Shown here in pieces: positions 50,699-64,000 of a stretch of DNA of 64,000 nt. The DNA is from Certhia americana (taxonomy: Eukaryota > Chordata > Aves > Passeriformes > Certhiidae), in NCBI GenBank assembly GCA_018697195.1, contig CM031857.1, positions 99,262,256 through 99,326,255 of the forward strand. Reading direction: 5' to 3'. Each line of letters begins with the position of its first letter. Position 1 is the first letter of the stretch. The notes under the pieces were generated by a model, which was not told the origin of the DNA, searched no databases, and worked only from the letters and a program-made list of their open reading frames with translations. A program made the position numbers and the translations under genes.

Positions 50699-53600
50699 AG
50701 AGACCAGGTGACATGGCAGGGTTTGTGTAGCTTGAAGTCTTCATGTTTTGTCAGTAAACACAGTTGGTTTGAGTTCAGCTTGGGGGAATGGGTAGAGGGA
50801 GTGCTTTCATAATGCTGCTGCCATGTACAAAGCAAGGGATAACACTGTGTGCTTTTGCTAGGGATATAAAGGGCACAGGCACGAAAAAAATGTACATTGG
50901 TTGTTGCATGCTCTGGCATACTAATATGAATTAATTTTAATTTCTAATCAGTATGTTTAATTTGTAAAGCCTTAGAAAATACAATTGATGTCATTTGGGA
51001 AGGGCACATGCAAAGAAAATGAGGTTCTGAGTACAAAATTCATTTTGACCCTGCATGTGGAGCTGCTCCTAACCTTCATAATTAAACTATCTCAAATGTA
51101 AAACAAAAAATCTTAAAATACATTTAAACCAAAGGTTTGTGAATTCAGTCAAATAACATAGTCAGTACGCTGTTTACTGCTGCACATATGAAATTCTACA
51201 AATTCAATTGTATTCAAGACAGATGGTGTCACCACAGCAGTCGTGTCCTGTATGTGCTGGTACTGGAGAAATGGGAAATATTTTTTCTAGCCATTGCAAG
51301 GTTAGTCTCAATTACCTTGAAATGAAGTTACCAATAGTATCAATATCAAAAAAATCCCAATGTCTTCTTTGTTTGCCCTTACAAACCACAGCAAGTGGGT
51401 CTGTAAGGAGTTAATCAATAATCACAGACTATTAGGGGATTCAGCAGGTCAACATGTTGCTGACAGTCCTCTCTAGGAAATCCCACAGGTGTGGAACAAG
51501 AACATCAGGCACTGTTCCTGCCTTTTGCATGCCAGTATCCTTCACTGGTCAGAAAATCGTGCCCCAGAGAAAATGAAAATAAGGTATTTGATCTCATCCT
51601 AAAATACCCATCCCTTGGCGCCAGCCATGGCACATGTCCCTACAGCTGGGCAAAGCACCACAAGCACAACTCACCCATATCCAGCCTGCCTGGGGGGCAG
51701 CAGGTTTATTAAACCTGGGCAGATGTGCATACTTAGATGGAAATCAGTGGTAAAAACTTGTAGGATATGGTATAGGGAGAGGCAGTATTTTTTACAAACA
51801 TCTTCAAGAAAGTCGATGTTACCTGTTCACAGCCATTCCCTTATACACTTTATTCATGCATTCCCTCATTCCACATATGTAAAAGCAAGAAGATGTGTGT
51901 CTTGGACCACCTGTGTATGACACCAAGGACAAGGAACACAAGATGCCAAGTCCTCCATTTCTCCCTGGAGTTTTTCTTGGGGGCCACACAAAATCTCATT
52001 TTTGGACAGATCTCATATGTGTTAGGAACTATCATCTCTTGTGGGGCAGACTCTAGTATGAGCATTGATAATTTCAGGTCTCTAATCCTTAGGCCAGGTT
52101 GCTGCTCATTGTGTCTTTTTTCTTGTTTGCAAAAAATTTCCTTGTGGGCTAATGGGAAAAAGCACATAAGCAATGTTATATGGGGTCAGTTGCCCTGTCA
52201 ATGGCACTCTCCTGTTGTTAGGATGCAGGGTCTGCTGGGGAATCAGCTGGACTGGGGTCTTTCAGTGCAGGTCTTCTGGGCTTGGTATAACCACCCTTGT
52301 TTCCATTTTACACTGGAAAGTGTGTTTTTTGAGGGGAGTATCTATGAATTTAACCCTTTGTTCTGCCAGTTCTTCTGGTGCTCAAACATACTCTGTTCCT
52401 GCTAGCCCACATGTTTCTATTAAAATCTCCCCCCACTTTGGTCTCCCCTGGGCTCCAGACAGAGTCCCTACCTGAGATGAGGCACAATGCAAGCACAGAG
52501 GTGACTGGTGCAGCTGTATACCAGGCTCCCTGTTTCCTTAAATGACCCAGCAAAAACTACCCACTGGCAATGGCAGCAAGTGATCTGCCCTGGCCTCTGC
52601 AAGCACTTTGACAGCTGATGTGGAGAAGCTCTTTGTATTGGAAGACATTTGAAGGTGTTCACAGGTGTTTGGAGCTATGCTGAGCCTTATAAATGGGGGT
52701 TCGGTGCAGAGCAGCTTCCTTGCTCCCCCTGAATGGTGCAGCCTCCAAGGCTGAGCAAAGACAGTTGGGCTGTTTCCTAAGCAGCCCCATCACTGCTGAA
52801 AGCAGCTGGCCCTGGAAACCTCACATCTACACCTGAAAACCCCCGTGGTCAAATGCACATGGCCATGTTGGGCTCTTTCTGTTCTTTTGTGTGGCTTGGC
52901 TGTGGTCAGCTCTCTGTGACTCACTTGGGCTAAGTGCCAGTGAAACTCTTCACCTTGAGAAAGGGGGTTGAATGATAGCCAGAACATGCTTTGGTTTAGT
53001 TTGGTTTGAAGAAAGGAAAGATATGTTCCTTTATCACCCTGTATTTCTGTACAATTTGCTTTTATGGACTGCATGGTACCGTGTAAGTACCATAAAGCTT
53101 TAACATCTGTGGTGCCTTCAGCACTGAAACAGCCTTACAAACTGAAAATTGTCATGGTAAAACTCAGATCTGTATTATTGCATGAATGGAGCTCCAACCT
53201 TCAGAAACTATCATTTACAATTTTCTTTTGAGTAAAGACTACTGGGTAGGCCTTTTTTAAAAGGGCGAAAACAGCTTTGAATTGAACAAATTGCAACAAA
53301 TAGTGGCTAGTTGTATGTATGCCAGTCTGTGCCACAGGGAAGGTAGATATTACAAATGCTCTGGGATTCCACTTAATCCTTTTATAGTAGCTTTTTCTCC
53401 ATCACTGCATCCTCTCCAGTAATGGTGTTAAATAATGCATATGTAATTTTGGTGTTTTATGCTGTGTTTTGCTTCTAACTGTGGACTGAGACTGTGTTTC
53501 CCTCCCTACCCTTAAATTAAGTTGAGGATATAGAAATTCTATCATTTGTTGCTGCAGCATGTGAAGAATTAGAAAACATTGTTTGGAGCACACACCACTT

Positions 53601-56203
53601 TTTCATCAGCCTCTCTTGACTGAATCAGATGGTCAGACACTGTCATGCCATCTGTAGTAAGCCCTGCAGGTGGATGTGCCATGCCAAGAGGTTTTGTTTG
53701 ACAGCCTTTATTCATCAGATGGTTTTGCAGGCAGCTCATTACAGAATGATGAACCTGCCTGTTTCTGGTTAATTATCAACTTCACAGTCTGTTGGGTGAG
53801 ATCAGCTCTCTTATAAGTGACTACTGATTCCTGTAATTTTTTTTTTTCTCTTTTTACTGCACCATTAAAAGTAAACCAGCATTTCAGAAGCTTTAATCAC
53901 AATTGTCTTTTAGTCTTCTATAGAGACATCTCCACTTAAAAAAAAATTGCCAATAAAAACCTGTACAGTGTACTGGTCGTCCTTGAAAAATCCTTTGTTT
54001 CTGCTCTTAGCACATTCACACTATCAAGATGAAAGGCCAAATGCTCTCTTCTTATAACTTCATAAGCATCAGAGAAGTTGCACAGAGTTTGGTCAGGATG
54101 AACTATAAGTATTTTTTCTCACTTTTCTATGTGATTAATGATATAAACATAAAAATTAGTTTGAAGGAATCATGTATGTCTCTTTTAAAGTTTATGCTGT
54201 TTATTTGGTGAGTTTACACCTTTTCCTCTGTTGCTGAAGAGCATCTACTGTATTCTGGGTACTAGTTTATTTTGAGAAGTTATTTGGTTTGTTTACAATC
54301 TTTACCATTTAGAGCTCAAGTACACACAAAGGTAGATAAATAATTCCTTTTTTTAACATCTTCCTGTGGGTCAATGCAAGAGAAATGAGTGCAGAGCGAC
54401 AGGAAATTGCTTCAGGAACAGTGGTGCATTGAGAGAGACCAAGAAAAGAGCCAGATACAGTTCTCAAAAGCACTTCTCACACCAAGAGAGGATCAGGGAG
54501 GGTGTTTTACACCTGGAGAAATACTGGATCTGTTGGCATCACAGCAGTCACTTTGTACATTCATTAAATTTGTATTCCAGGCTGGGTAAGGGCAAGCAAG
54601 TGACTAGTAAAGCATCACAGAAAGCTGTGGAAGGGAGGAGAAATTGCATCACTGGTTTCAGTCATTGCACAAGGTTTGATGAAATGGGGTGCCTCATGCT
54701 GCCCTCTCTCAGCAGGAGTGCTGTGACCCCATGCTAGCAGTGCTGGCAGGTGCCAGTGCAGAGTTCTGTCACTGTCCCTGCTCCCCACAGCGCCTTTCCC
54801 TGGGGCACAGCAAAGCCCCTGATGCCTTCCTGCTCTCTAGGGGCCACAGCCTATCTCCCCACCCTGTGGGGTGCACCGTGCCAGGCAGGCATCTCCAAGC
54901 CCAGTCCCTCCTCTCTCGGGGCTGACTCACACAATGCACCTGTGGGTACCAGTCCTGGTGGGAGGTTTGGCTCCCTGCAGGAGCATCCAGCCAGCACCAC
55001 ACAAACACTGCTCCCCATGAATGCAGGTGAACACACAGGGCAGATCCCTGGAGGAAGTGCTCCTAGTTGATATCCAACAGGGGAAAATTTGGTTAAAAAA
55101 TGGAGGTTTGAGAGTGCAGTAGCCTGCAAGGGAACTCCTGGTATGAAATCATAACAGGCAAAACAAAGCATTTTCTCTCAACAAAATGGGTTCTGTCTTC
55201 ACATTACATCTCCAAACAGAATGACACAACAGTGGAGAAAACACACCTTTGCAAAACACAAATATAGTTAAGGAATACACAAATGAAAATAACATGCTCT
55301 TCCACAACAGAATTCTAGGTGGATTTTTAGAAATGGCAAAATGTCACCTATGTAGGAGGTAAAAGAGATGTCCCATGTTATCCAGCTGATACTCCACTCT
55401 GTCTATTGCAACAGATCAAAAGGTATCTTGGGAAATGCATTACATGCTATGTATAAAAACTATAGTTGAAATGGACTGAGAAGCATTTTCTTTGGGAAAA
55501 TGCACCCCAACAACATTAAAGGATGTGCCATAACTGTACAGTGTACTAATGAGGAGCTTAGAAATTGATTTAATCACAGTAAGTGTTGACTTTATTGCAG
55601 AGTTCTCTAAGCACAAAGATAAATTATCTGTCTAAAAATTATTCCAGCAGCCAGTTTGCTGCATGCAATGCAGCAGTATAAGGGACCAAGTGCAATTCCT
55701 GCAGTAATCACTGGGTGGCATTTGAATGTGTTGGAAGAGTTCAATTTTGAATGGTAAATGAAATGGAATATTGCATTTTATGCAGAGTAATGAAATGTAA
55801 GCAACAGATCAGTGACAGAAATAAGAATGCACGTGAGTGGTAGTATAGGTTTATAAAAATTCTAGAATAAATGTACATATTCCTTTAAAATACTTAAAGA
55901 TTATTGTAAGGTGCTTGATGATAAGTGTTATTAAGACTCATTTCAGGATAAGCTTGTTATTGAGAGAATAGTGATTGTGAGTCTTGTGGCTGTGTCCCAG
56001 ACATCATTCCATTGGTCAGGTGGGATCCAGGCACATTGCTCACCTCACCCTTAGGCTCACACAAACCATAGAAAAGCAAACAACTACTGGGCTCCCATGC
56101 TGACCCCAGGCAGCCCTGGGTGCACCAGGGTGGCCCCATACAGACACAGTTGGAGAGGCCACATCTCTGAAATGCTGCTCCTGTACACGCTGGAGTGATT
56201 TAT
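50699..56203. other. Intergenic sequence with no recognised gene
   Basis: I recognise no exon or repeat family. A GC-rich island lies at 54690-55060. The open frame at 51893-52405 (170 codons, plus) overlaps a 107-codon frame on the other strand and has no recognisable domain, and about this many chance frames are expected in a 64-kb window. A T/A-rich homeobox-like patch (ggttaattatcaac) at 53768 may be non-coding regulatory DNA. A perfect 8-bp hairpin, tgctgcat and atgcagca, lies at 55657-55675. Confidence 0.5.
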
Positions 56204-56750
56204 TTCCTTCCTTCCTTCCTTCCTTCCTTCCTTCCTTCCTTCCTTCCTTCCTTCCTTCCTTCCTTCCTTCCTTCCGCACCTTCCGCACCTTCCGCACCTT
56301 CCGCACCTTCCGCACCTTCCGCACCTTCCTTCCTTCCGCACCTTCCGCACCTTCCGCACCTTCCTTCTGCACCTTCCTTCCGCACCTTCCTTCCTTCCGC
56401 ACCTTCCGCACCTTCCGCACCTTCCGCACCTTCCGCACCTTCCTTCCGCACCTTCCTTCCGCACCTTCCACACCTTCCTTCCTTCCGCACCTTCCTTCCG
56501 CACCTTCCTTCCGCACCTTCCACACCTTCCTTCCTTCCTTCCTTCCGCACCTTCTGCACCTTCCGCACCTTCCGCACCTTCCGCACCTTCCGCACCTTCC
56601 GTACCTTCCTTCCGCGCCTTCCTTCCGCACCTTCCTTCTGCACCTTCCTTCCTTCCACACCTTCCACACCTTCCGTGCCTTCTGCGCCTTCCGCACCTTC
56701 CGCGCCTTCCTTCCTGCCTCCCTTCCTCCCTCCCTCCCTCGCTCCCTCCC
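56204..56750. repeat. Composite pyrimidine satellite: (TTCC)n then (CTTCCGCAC)n
   Basis: The tract opens with a pure TTCC microsatellite of about 18 units (56204-56275). It changes into a nine-base unit, CTTCCGCAC, repeated many times with 4-bp TTCC insertions that make 13- and 17-base variants, and ends in CCCT-type units. One strand is nearly all pyrimidine with a CpG per unit; the other is GGAAGG-rich. The nine-base unit is a multiple of three, so several frames stay open on both strands for 150-246 codons with low-complexity products (Ala-Pro-Ser or Glu-Gly-Arg-Lys repeats). These are not genes. Confidence 0.95.
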
Positions 56751-59700
56751 AAATACAGCCAGATCACAGTTAGGAAACAATGGGGCAGCAAGTTTCCCTC
56801 TTCCCTTCTGCTGTACAAACCACTGCTACATACTGACAGAAATGTGAGTGCTGTGGAGGCCTCGTGGTCTGTGAAAGTATGAATTCAGTGTATAATGAGG
56901 TGCCCTCTGGTTCCAGCAAAGGATTAAAGAGATCAAGTTTTGTTTGTCATTTGAAGGACAAACTCGAAGAAGAAAAAGTCTTTTAGAAAGAAAAACTATG
57001 CTTTCTCTGCTCTTCGAAAAGAAGAAAAACTAAATCACAAACTGCCTCCTTCATTTTGCTTCTAGAATTACTTCTAGACAGAAGTGAAGGGGGATGAGAA
57101 GTTTTTCTGTTTAAACTTCAGGTCTGGCAGTTCTTACTAAGAAAAAAACAAGCAAACTATATTATTGTGAAACTCTAAAGGAAAAAATTGGGCGAATAAA
57201 GTGCTGTGAGGGAATTAAACATTTTTTCTACACATGAATCTACCCTGCCTACTATCTAATATGGAAACTTGGGGATTTTTTACTAAGCAGCAAAGTACTA
57301 GCAAAGACCTAAAAGCACATAGCTCTCATCAATGCTTCCCTATACAGTCATCTGTAGATATATCATTGTTGGGATATATGTTCCTTTCCCTAATATTTGC
57401 AAAAAGTTGTATGATTGGATGTAAGTCACTGTGTATTTATTGACCTGAACAAGTCTTGCTTCAGGAGAACAGCCCCTCAGTTCCCATCAGAAATGTTACT
57501 GCCATAATGCACATGTTTGAAAGGAACCTATTTTATATCAAAGGAGGAGGCTGTTTCTCAAAAAAGATGGCAACAAGTTCTTTATGGAGCAATTTGTTTC
57601 CCTTTCCTCCATCACCATCACCCCTTTTCCAACACACGCAGTCAGGCCCATGAACACCAATTGTTGAGTTAGTGAAGTTACAGAATTATGATGATTTGCT
57701 ACAACTGCTTTACCTCCCGTGTGCTGGACTCTTTCTCTGGCAAAAAGCAAGAATTGAAACAGGAGGTCCATCTAAAGGTGAGACATCTACATGTGACTAC
57801 TGCATTTGACTACTGCATTAACTCACCACAAACAATTCCCACTGCATCCTAATCACCACACAGACATGGCCAATCTCCAGTCATGATGTCAAAAATATTC
57901 CCTTCCTGAATGTTTGTTCTCAGTCTGCCACCTGCATGCACCCACTGGCAGCTGAGTGCTTCAGAAATGGATCCATCAGCTACTGCTGGGAACAGAAAAT
58001 CAAGTCGGTGGCACTCCCTGTTCAGACTGGAAATGGAGATGTTTGTTTTTCAGCATTGCAAAGTTACTTTTTTTTTTTTTTTTTCTCTTCAGGTCTGAAT
58101 CACAAAGTCTTTGGGTCATTCCCAGCCTGGCAGCAGCTGGAAAGATGGAGCTGTCCAGGCCTGTGTGTCCTGGTCCTCTGTGTGCAAACAGATGAATCAA
58201 TGCACAGTTTTTACTCTGGGCTGCAATGTAAAGGTATTCCCAAACTGGGATCTTCTCCTTAATTTGGTAAACTTTTTTTTGGTAGCTATCACTGTAGGCA
58301 AGAAACTGAGACTGGGGGAGAAAAACAAGGATTTTTTATGAATCAGATTGTGTTAAGGGGTAAAACAATCAAAATAACTCGCAGCATAAGCCTGATACTC
58401 TGTTACGAAGCTCAAGGCACTTCCACAGATATAAATAAACCAGCAGTGTAGTACCCTGCCACCATCACTTGAGCAGTATGTGGAATTATTTATACATGCA
58501 GAAGTGCTATTTCTGCCACCACATCCCCTGGAGCATTGCCTCCGGCCGAGACCTGCAGCTGCAGCTGCAGCCAGGGACACCTCCCACAGGCTGGGGACAC
58601 ACTGGGGGCACGGAGCATCCCCAGCAACACCGAGGACAAACTCATGGGGAGACTCTTCCTGAGAGCAGAGAGTTCCCTGGAAAGGTTGTCTTAAAAATTC
58701 TCTGTGCAGTTTGAAGAAAGACATCCACTGTGCACAGAGACAAACATCCTCACGGCATCATCTCCTATACCATGTATTCCCATAGGCCAGCTGCAGACAG
58801 ATGTGCCTTCACTGATTGGCATCTCAGTCCACAAACTATTATTAATCAGCAGATATGCTGTAGGCTAAAAGTAAGTAAATGCCGAAGGGAGATTTAAATA
58901 CAATTTTTTCCCTCCAAGAGTATTTAAAGGGCCATATTTTGCCAATTTCAAGTAATATATTGAAATCACTTCTGCTTTTGGAAATAATATTTCATTTTTC
59001 AGGGATCAAATGAACTTTATTATTTCCTTAGTGATACACTCTTGGTTTTAAGACAATACAAACTCTTTCTTTTCTTCCATAAAATGTGATTTTGTGCATG
59101 TTTTTGTAATGGCAGGGTGTTAAAAATGAGAAGCTCAGCACAGTTTACTGAGGTAAGATTTGCTCTGACTCAGAATAGATTCCAGCACAAAGGTGAGGTA
59201 AATCAATACACATCACCTGCAATAAAAATAAGACTTCTACAGCTGCGATAAGGGAAGAGTAAACCCTGTTTAAATGCATAAAACACTACTGAGAGTTTTC
59301 TTTTTTTTTTTTTAGTAAGTAATCTGGGGTAACAACACTGTTTAGAACCAAGAGATGCCTTTGAAGCATTTTATCGGGAATCAGCTATCTTGTAGAAATT
59401 TCTTCAGCTAAATAACAATTCTGTACTAACATCATTCTCTGCACAAGACACAGATAAAGTATATAAAGAATGCCACAAAGCAAGGAAGCTGATTCCCAAA
59501 TTGCAGTATCACAAATCATAAAAATCACCTCCTATAGGATACCCTACAGCTTGCTTGCTGGTGGCCTAAAGTTTCTCTTCTTCATCTTTCAGACTCATAA
59601 GATAGCTTATGTAGCTACATTCATTATTCCTGTCTCACTTTTTCACTTAACAACGCAAGGATGATGGTGATTTTGGAGTAGAAGGGTAATGGGCAAAGAA

Positions 59701-62700
59701 CTCCTTATGTTTTGGTTGGCATACTCAAAATAATTTGGCAATAATAAAAATAATTCCTTCTAGAGATGTTTATTGGAATATCTGTAAGGACTATTTAGCT
59801 TTCAAATTAAATTACTCCTTGTGTCTCTAAAACTTTATGATATAAGTTAGAAACATGAACTCCTAACTTGTCTTTTTTCCTTTTTATGATTTTAAAAGAA
59901 CTTAAAACTAGAATGGAAAAGGTGCCATGCAGTATTTCTACTATAACACAAAGGAGAAATTGTGTTTCATTACTCTGAAATTAAATCTAACTTTAATGAA
60001 ATTTCATTAATTTCTGTTCACAACTGAAATCTGGTTCTGATTTCTAGCACACCTTTGGCATACAAAGCACATGTATTTTCATGTATTTGTTCATTCAATC
60101 CTCAAAGTGTACCATTTGCCATGAAGATATACAGCCTGAAATATCATTATCAATGACTACAACAAGTTGCATGATGCTACCTTGCTGAATATAGGCACAT
60201 TATTGGCCAGCTTTACTGCAAATAATTTCAAACAAAATTGAAGCATCACATCTGTTGCAAATATAAATATAAAATAAGTAGGAACAGAGACTCAAATAAA
60301 CTGTGACTAACTGCAGAATAAATGCAGGTCTGAATTTATTGCTATGTTTAGAATTTATTAGTTCTCTGCCTTTACTGTTTCAGAAAGGCAGACAAGTTGT
60401 ATCTACTAAAAAAAAAAATACAGTAATGGTTGATAAAATCCTGGGCAAAGGAGTAGAATATTTGTGAACCTAGATCTGTGAAACCCACTAACTCCCCTGC
60501 TAAGATAAAAAAAATTGGGTTCTGAATCATAACAGGGATGTGCAGACCTTGGAAGCTCTTGGGAAGCCTCACCACTGTCTTGGATGAGGTTTCTGCCAAA
60601 GAACGTAAGAGGTATAAAAATAAGTTCAGGATGGGGGAAGGGGAAGCTGTGGAGAAGAGGAGGCATTGAATTGGATTCCAAGAGGTTTAAAAATTGACAT
60701 GCAGAGGGAAAGGGCAGCTAGAGTTGTGTGTACACAGATGAACCAACACCTCCCAGCTACATGAAAAAAATGGTGACAAGTCAGATTCTGTGACTTTTAG
60801 AAGCAAAGACTCTAACGTTTTTAGGTGTACAGCTGCAATGCTGACATGGGGGTATCTGGGAAAAATCCATGTTGGGAAGGCATGAGAACTAGTTCTAGGC
60901 AAGATGATGGCTCATGAATGGCACGCAGCAGTGTGAAAAGGGAGCTCTCCACAGATGAGCTGTAACACTGGGTAGAATTACATGTGCATGAGAAGGTTGA
61001 TATGCAACAAATTCTTAATAACTTCCAAAAAAACAAAACAAAAAAAAACTTTTCAGATGGTGTTAAGGGAATCATTACTATAACCTCAGGCTATCCACAG
61101 TCACTTAAATAATTCAAATCCTAGATCATTCATACTGTTAATGTGGGACTGTTCTAGACATGCTACTAATTTATAGAAGGTTAATGTGGATTGTTGAAGG
61201 ATTCAATTCACCTAAGCGTTTTCAACAGCCAGTAAGAAAAAATATTTTGTAGAAGAAATAGATTGCAAAATTACAGGGGTCCTCTATTCTTAATCCTCTT
61301 TTAGATTATAACATGCCAATTTACTGAGAAAATACACCAGTTTGCAAAAATTCCTACCTCTTTGGTGGGAAAATAGAGGAGGTATTTATTCTTCCCCCAA
61401 GCCTTTCCATAATTTTTTTTTTAAAAGATTATACACTTTATGTTATTTCATTCAATTACTTAGTTATAACTTCACAAGACAAAATATTCATCTTTGGGGA
61501 AAATACAATAAGCAGGGACCATTTATTCACCCTATTTGATTATTTCTGCCTGCTCTATTTCATTATCCCTGTCCTACAAAATATAGGGAAAACTTTTAAA
61601 ATTAGCTATTTCATTCTGAACTACATCCCAATACTAAAGTATCATGGATTTTACACACTCGGTCACATGCATCTGTCTACCTATATATTCAGAGTACATT
61701 TTGAAAAATTGAGCTACTTTGAAATGAACAAAACTGATATATTGTTTCCAGAAAATTACTAGAAGCTGATCTGTAGTGAAGAAAATCACTTTTATTGGCA
61801 AGGTGGTGTGTACTGTTGAGGTACTTTGCATTGGAATAGTTCACTTACTGCAAAAGTAAGTGAACAAATAAGATAGTACCTCAGAAACATATTTTTTAGT
61901 TTTCATTTCTGCATTTACACACGCACTCCTCTGTCCAAGTGGCTGGTAAATTATGCAGTAAACTGAAATTATAAAATTCTTGAGAGTTTTAGTAAAACCA
62001 TCACAACACAAACACCCTTTCTGAGTAACTAAATAGGAATTGTGTACTTTGAAAACAGGGACATCATTGAGGAAATCAATTGCAGTGAAGCCATCAGCAT
62101 TAGGTGATCAGCTCTTACTCCCCACAGGAATGTGTAATTTCAGCTCTGTTCCTGTTGAGGTCACAATTGCTGCTCTCCATAGGGTGATGGCTGTATTTAC
62201 CTTCCTGTCATTGATTCACACACAGCCTTTGGATGGGACATTTTTTGAAAAGCCCATTCCTATGAACAACATGACAGCTACACTGACTCTCCAGCTTGGA
62301 GAAGAGTTCATAATCTAATGAATGTGATCACAAATTAGAATTAATTCTCATGGACACGGCATATTTTAAGAGAGCTCATGGGATCTTCAAATCCAACAGC
62401 TACTCTCCTGGACTATTTTACCTTACGCTGACAAACAAACAAAAGCTGTTAAACCGTGAAGATTGCTGAACAGGCCTATCTTGTATTATTTCTCCTTATA
62501 GTTGTGTTGAAGAATACATGTAACTCCAATGTAACATAATTTGTTTTTCTTTCTCTGATATAACTATCTTATGCAGCTGATTTGGGGTGGTTAAAACAGC
62601 TGGTATATTATCTGCATTCAGACACATCTGGATGATTTGATAATTAGAAGGTTTTATACTGCTTTAAAAAAAGGAGATTCTAATACCCACAGAAATTCAC

Positions 62701-64000
62701 TCCTTTCTGGAACCTTGTGTGTAAGCAGCTCATATCTAAGTAGAGTTTACAAATTCTAGTAGCATACTAACCCATCCAACAAGAGCTGAATTTTCCTAAG
62801 TGAGGTTGAGAGAAGGCAAAACGAAAACAGAAGCTCAGAATGTTGTAGGCAGCATTAAAATCTATTAACAACCAGTAAAGCAGAAGTGTGAATGAGCCTT
62901 AACTTCAGAAATCTTATAAAACAAACAAAAAACCCTGTGCAGCTTATCAGCATAAACAGTTATGAAGAGCTGATAGAGAGCTCAGGTCAGGTCCATGGAG
63001 AGGAAATGCTTTTTTCTGTGTTGCATAACTACTTGCAACACTTGAAAATTTCATCCAGTGTGTTCATGACTTTTATGTGTAGATTCTATGATATAGCAGT
63101 TTGGAAAAGACGACACATTTCCTACAGGATAAAGCATGGCAAAGTGTTGGTGGTTTGGGTTTTTTGGTTATTGTTTGTTTGGTTTGGTTTGGTTTTTTTT
63201 TTTCATTTTAGAAGTGATTGTGGTTTTGGCTTTCACTATTTGATGACTGAGGCGAGGGGAAGAGAGAAGAATAAAGATACAGTCAGTAGAGCCTGTGCAG
63301 AGGGAATAGTATGGACTTGACAGAAACAGCAGACTCCCACCATCCAGGAATTTTGGAAGTTTTTGGCAGCTTCTGCTTTTCCCCTCATGCTTGAGAACAT
63401 TTCAAAGGCAGGATTACAAAAGAAGACATGACATGTTCAGTTCGAAACTGTAACTGGGGCTCCGGGGAGAGGGAAGGGGCAGGTACAGAGGCAGCTCACG
63501 CTGTTTGGAAGGACTCACTTCAAAGCCTTCCCTTTGTCCCTCTCTGCGCAGGTGAGGATCACAGCCCAGCACACGAGTCACCGCCTCCCCATTTAGACAA
63601 TAAGGAGGAGGATTAGTTAACCTGAGACTGCTTTACCAACCTGTGCCTCTGACCTAAATACCACAGCTAAGCACCAGGGTTTTGCGAATGCAGGACTCAA
63701 GGCAGGAACTGGACTGATAAAACCTGGTCAGCCTTTGCTCTAACCAAGTGCTTTACAAACATGCAGCTGCCGCCTTGCACCTATGAATTATGAATTTCTC
63801 AATATATTCACAGGGTAAGGTTGTCACATACCAAAAACCTGAGGTCACAGAAAAGACCTAAGCAGTATCACCTCCTTAAAGCAGTAATTAACATGACTAA
63901 ACAGCAGCATTAAACCTGCTCTTTTGCTTTTTCCCTGGGAGGGTTTTCTTGGCGAGAAACTCCTGCTACATACTGATGTTCACCTTGTCCTTACCCAATA
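56751..64000. other. Intergenic sequence with no recognised gene
   Basis: No coding exon, RNA gene or known transposon is recognisable. Low-complexity items are poly-T runs at 58068-58084 and 59301-59314, a (GCAGCT)n patch at 58555-58571, and a TTTGG-rich tract at 63147-63208. A GC-richer patch with splice-like ctctctgcgcag|gtgagg lies at 63541-63556 but has no convincing exon beside it. Minus-strand open frames at 60372-60681 show no known family. Confidence 0.5.
63147..63208. repeat. G/T-rich low-complexity tract
   Basis: Repeated TTTGG and GTTTG units end in a T run. Similar tracts occur at 12541-12640 and 25465-25495, and in reverse at 10490-10585 and 22610-22670. Confidence 0.75.

Noticed and set aside
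51893..52405. 170-codon plus-strand open frame
   Set aside because: It has no recognisable domain, overlaps a 107-codon frame on the other strand, and one or two frames of this size are expected by chance in a window like this.
56040..56818. Open frames of up to 246 codons on the minus strand and 192 on the plus strand
   Set aside because: They lie in the nine-base satellite, whose unit is a multiple of three, so frames stay open without selection. The products are Lys/Arg/Gly or Ala/Pro/Ser repeats.
63428..63616. 62-codon frame with ctctctgcgcag|gtgagg inside
   Set aside because: The same site would serve as both acceptor and donor. There is no known protein likeness and no partner exon in view.
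32678..64000. Search for FANCB, the neighbour of GLRA2 in mammals
   Set aside because: No translated stretch on either strand resembled it to my eye, and the window may end before it begins.

Overview
This is draft vertebrate nuclear DNA, almost certainly from a bird and probably a songbird. The protein-coding exons are split by very long introns, there is a CR1 retroposon with the typical avian tail, solo retroviral LTRs of songbird-like type are present, and Alu or L1 elements are absent. A 10-N gap inside a (TG)n microsatellite shows that it is an assembled draft.

The left half (1-32.6 kb) is the 3' end of one gene on the + strand. Two exons encode the third and fourth membrane segments of a glycine receptor alpha subunit, and the residues best match alpha-2 (GLRA2). 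The penultimate coding exon is 3899-4048 and the last is 31098-31376, with a 27-kb intron between them. A 3' UTR of about 1.25 kb follows, ending near a canonical AATAAA at 32608. The first 3.9 kb is the preceding intron. The 27-kb intron holds an antisense solo LTR (13217-13965), several simple repeats and the N gap.

The most interesting signal is at 5857-5976, 1.8 kb after the penultimate exon. It is a 120-nt open segment of exactly 40 codons in the receptor's reading frame, bounded by AG and GT, preceded by about 97 nt without any AG, and richer in CpG than its surroundings. If spliced in, it would add 40 residues to the M3-M4 cytoplasmic loop. I propose it as an undescribed cassette exon, unproven.

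The right half (32.6-64 kb) looks intergenic. I recognise no coding exon there; the long open frames fall in repeats or look like chance. It contains a pair of about 200-nt copies in inverted orientation (43946-44150 and 45607-45807, about 88% alike by hand), a CR1 element split by a solo LTR (49345-50698), and a 550-bp pyrimidine satellite at 56204-56750 built from CCTT and a nine-base CTTCCGCAC unit.
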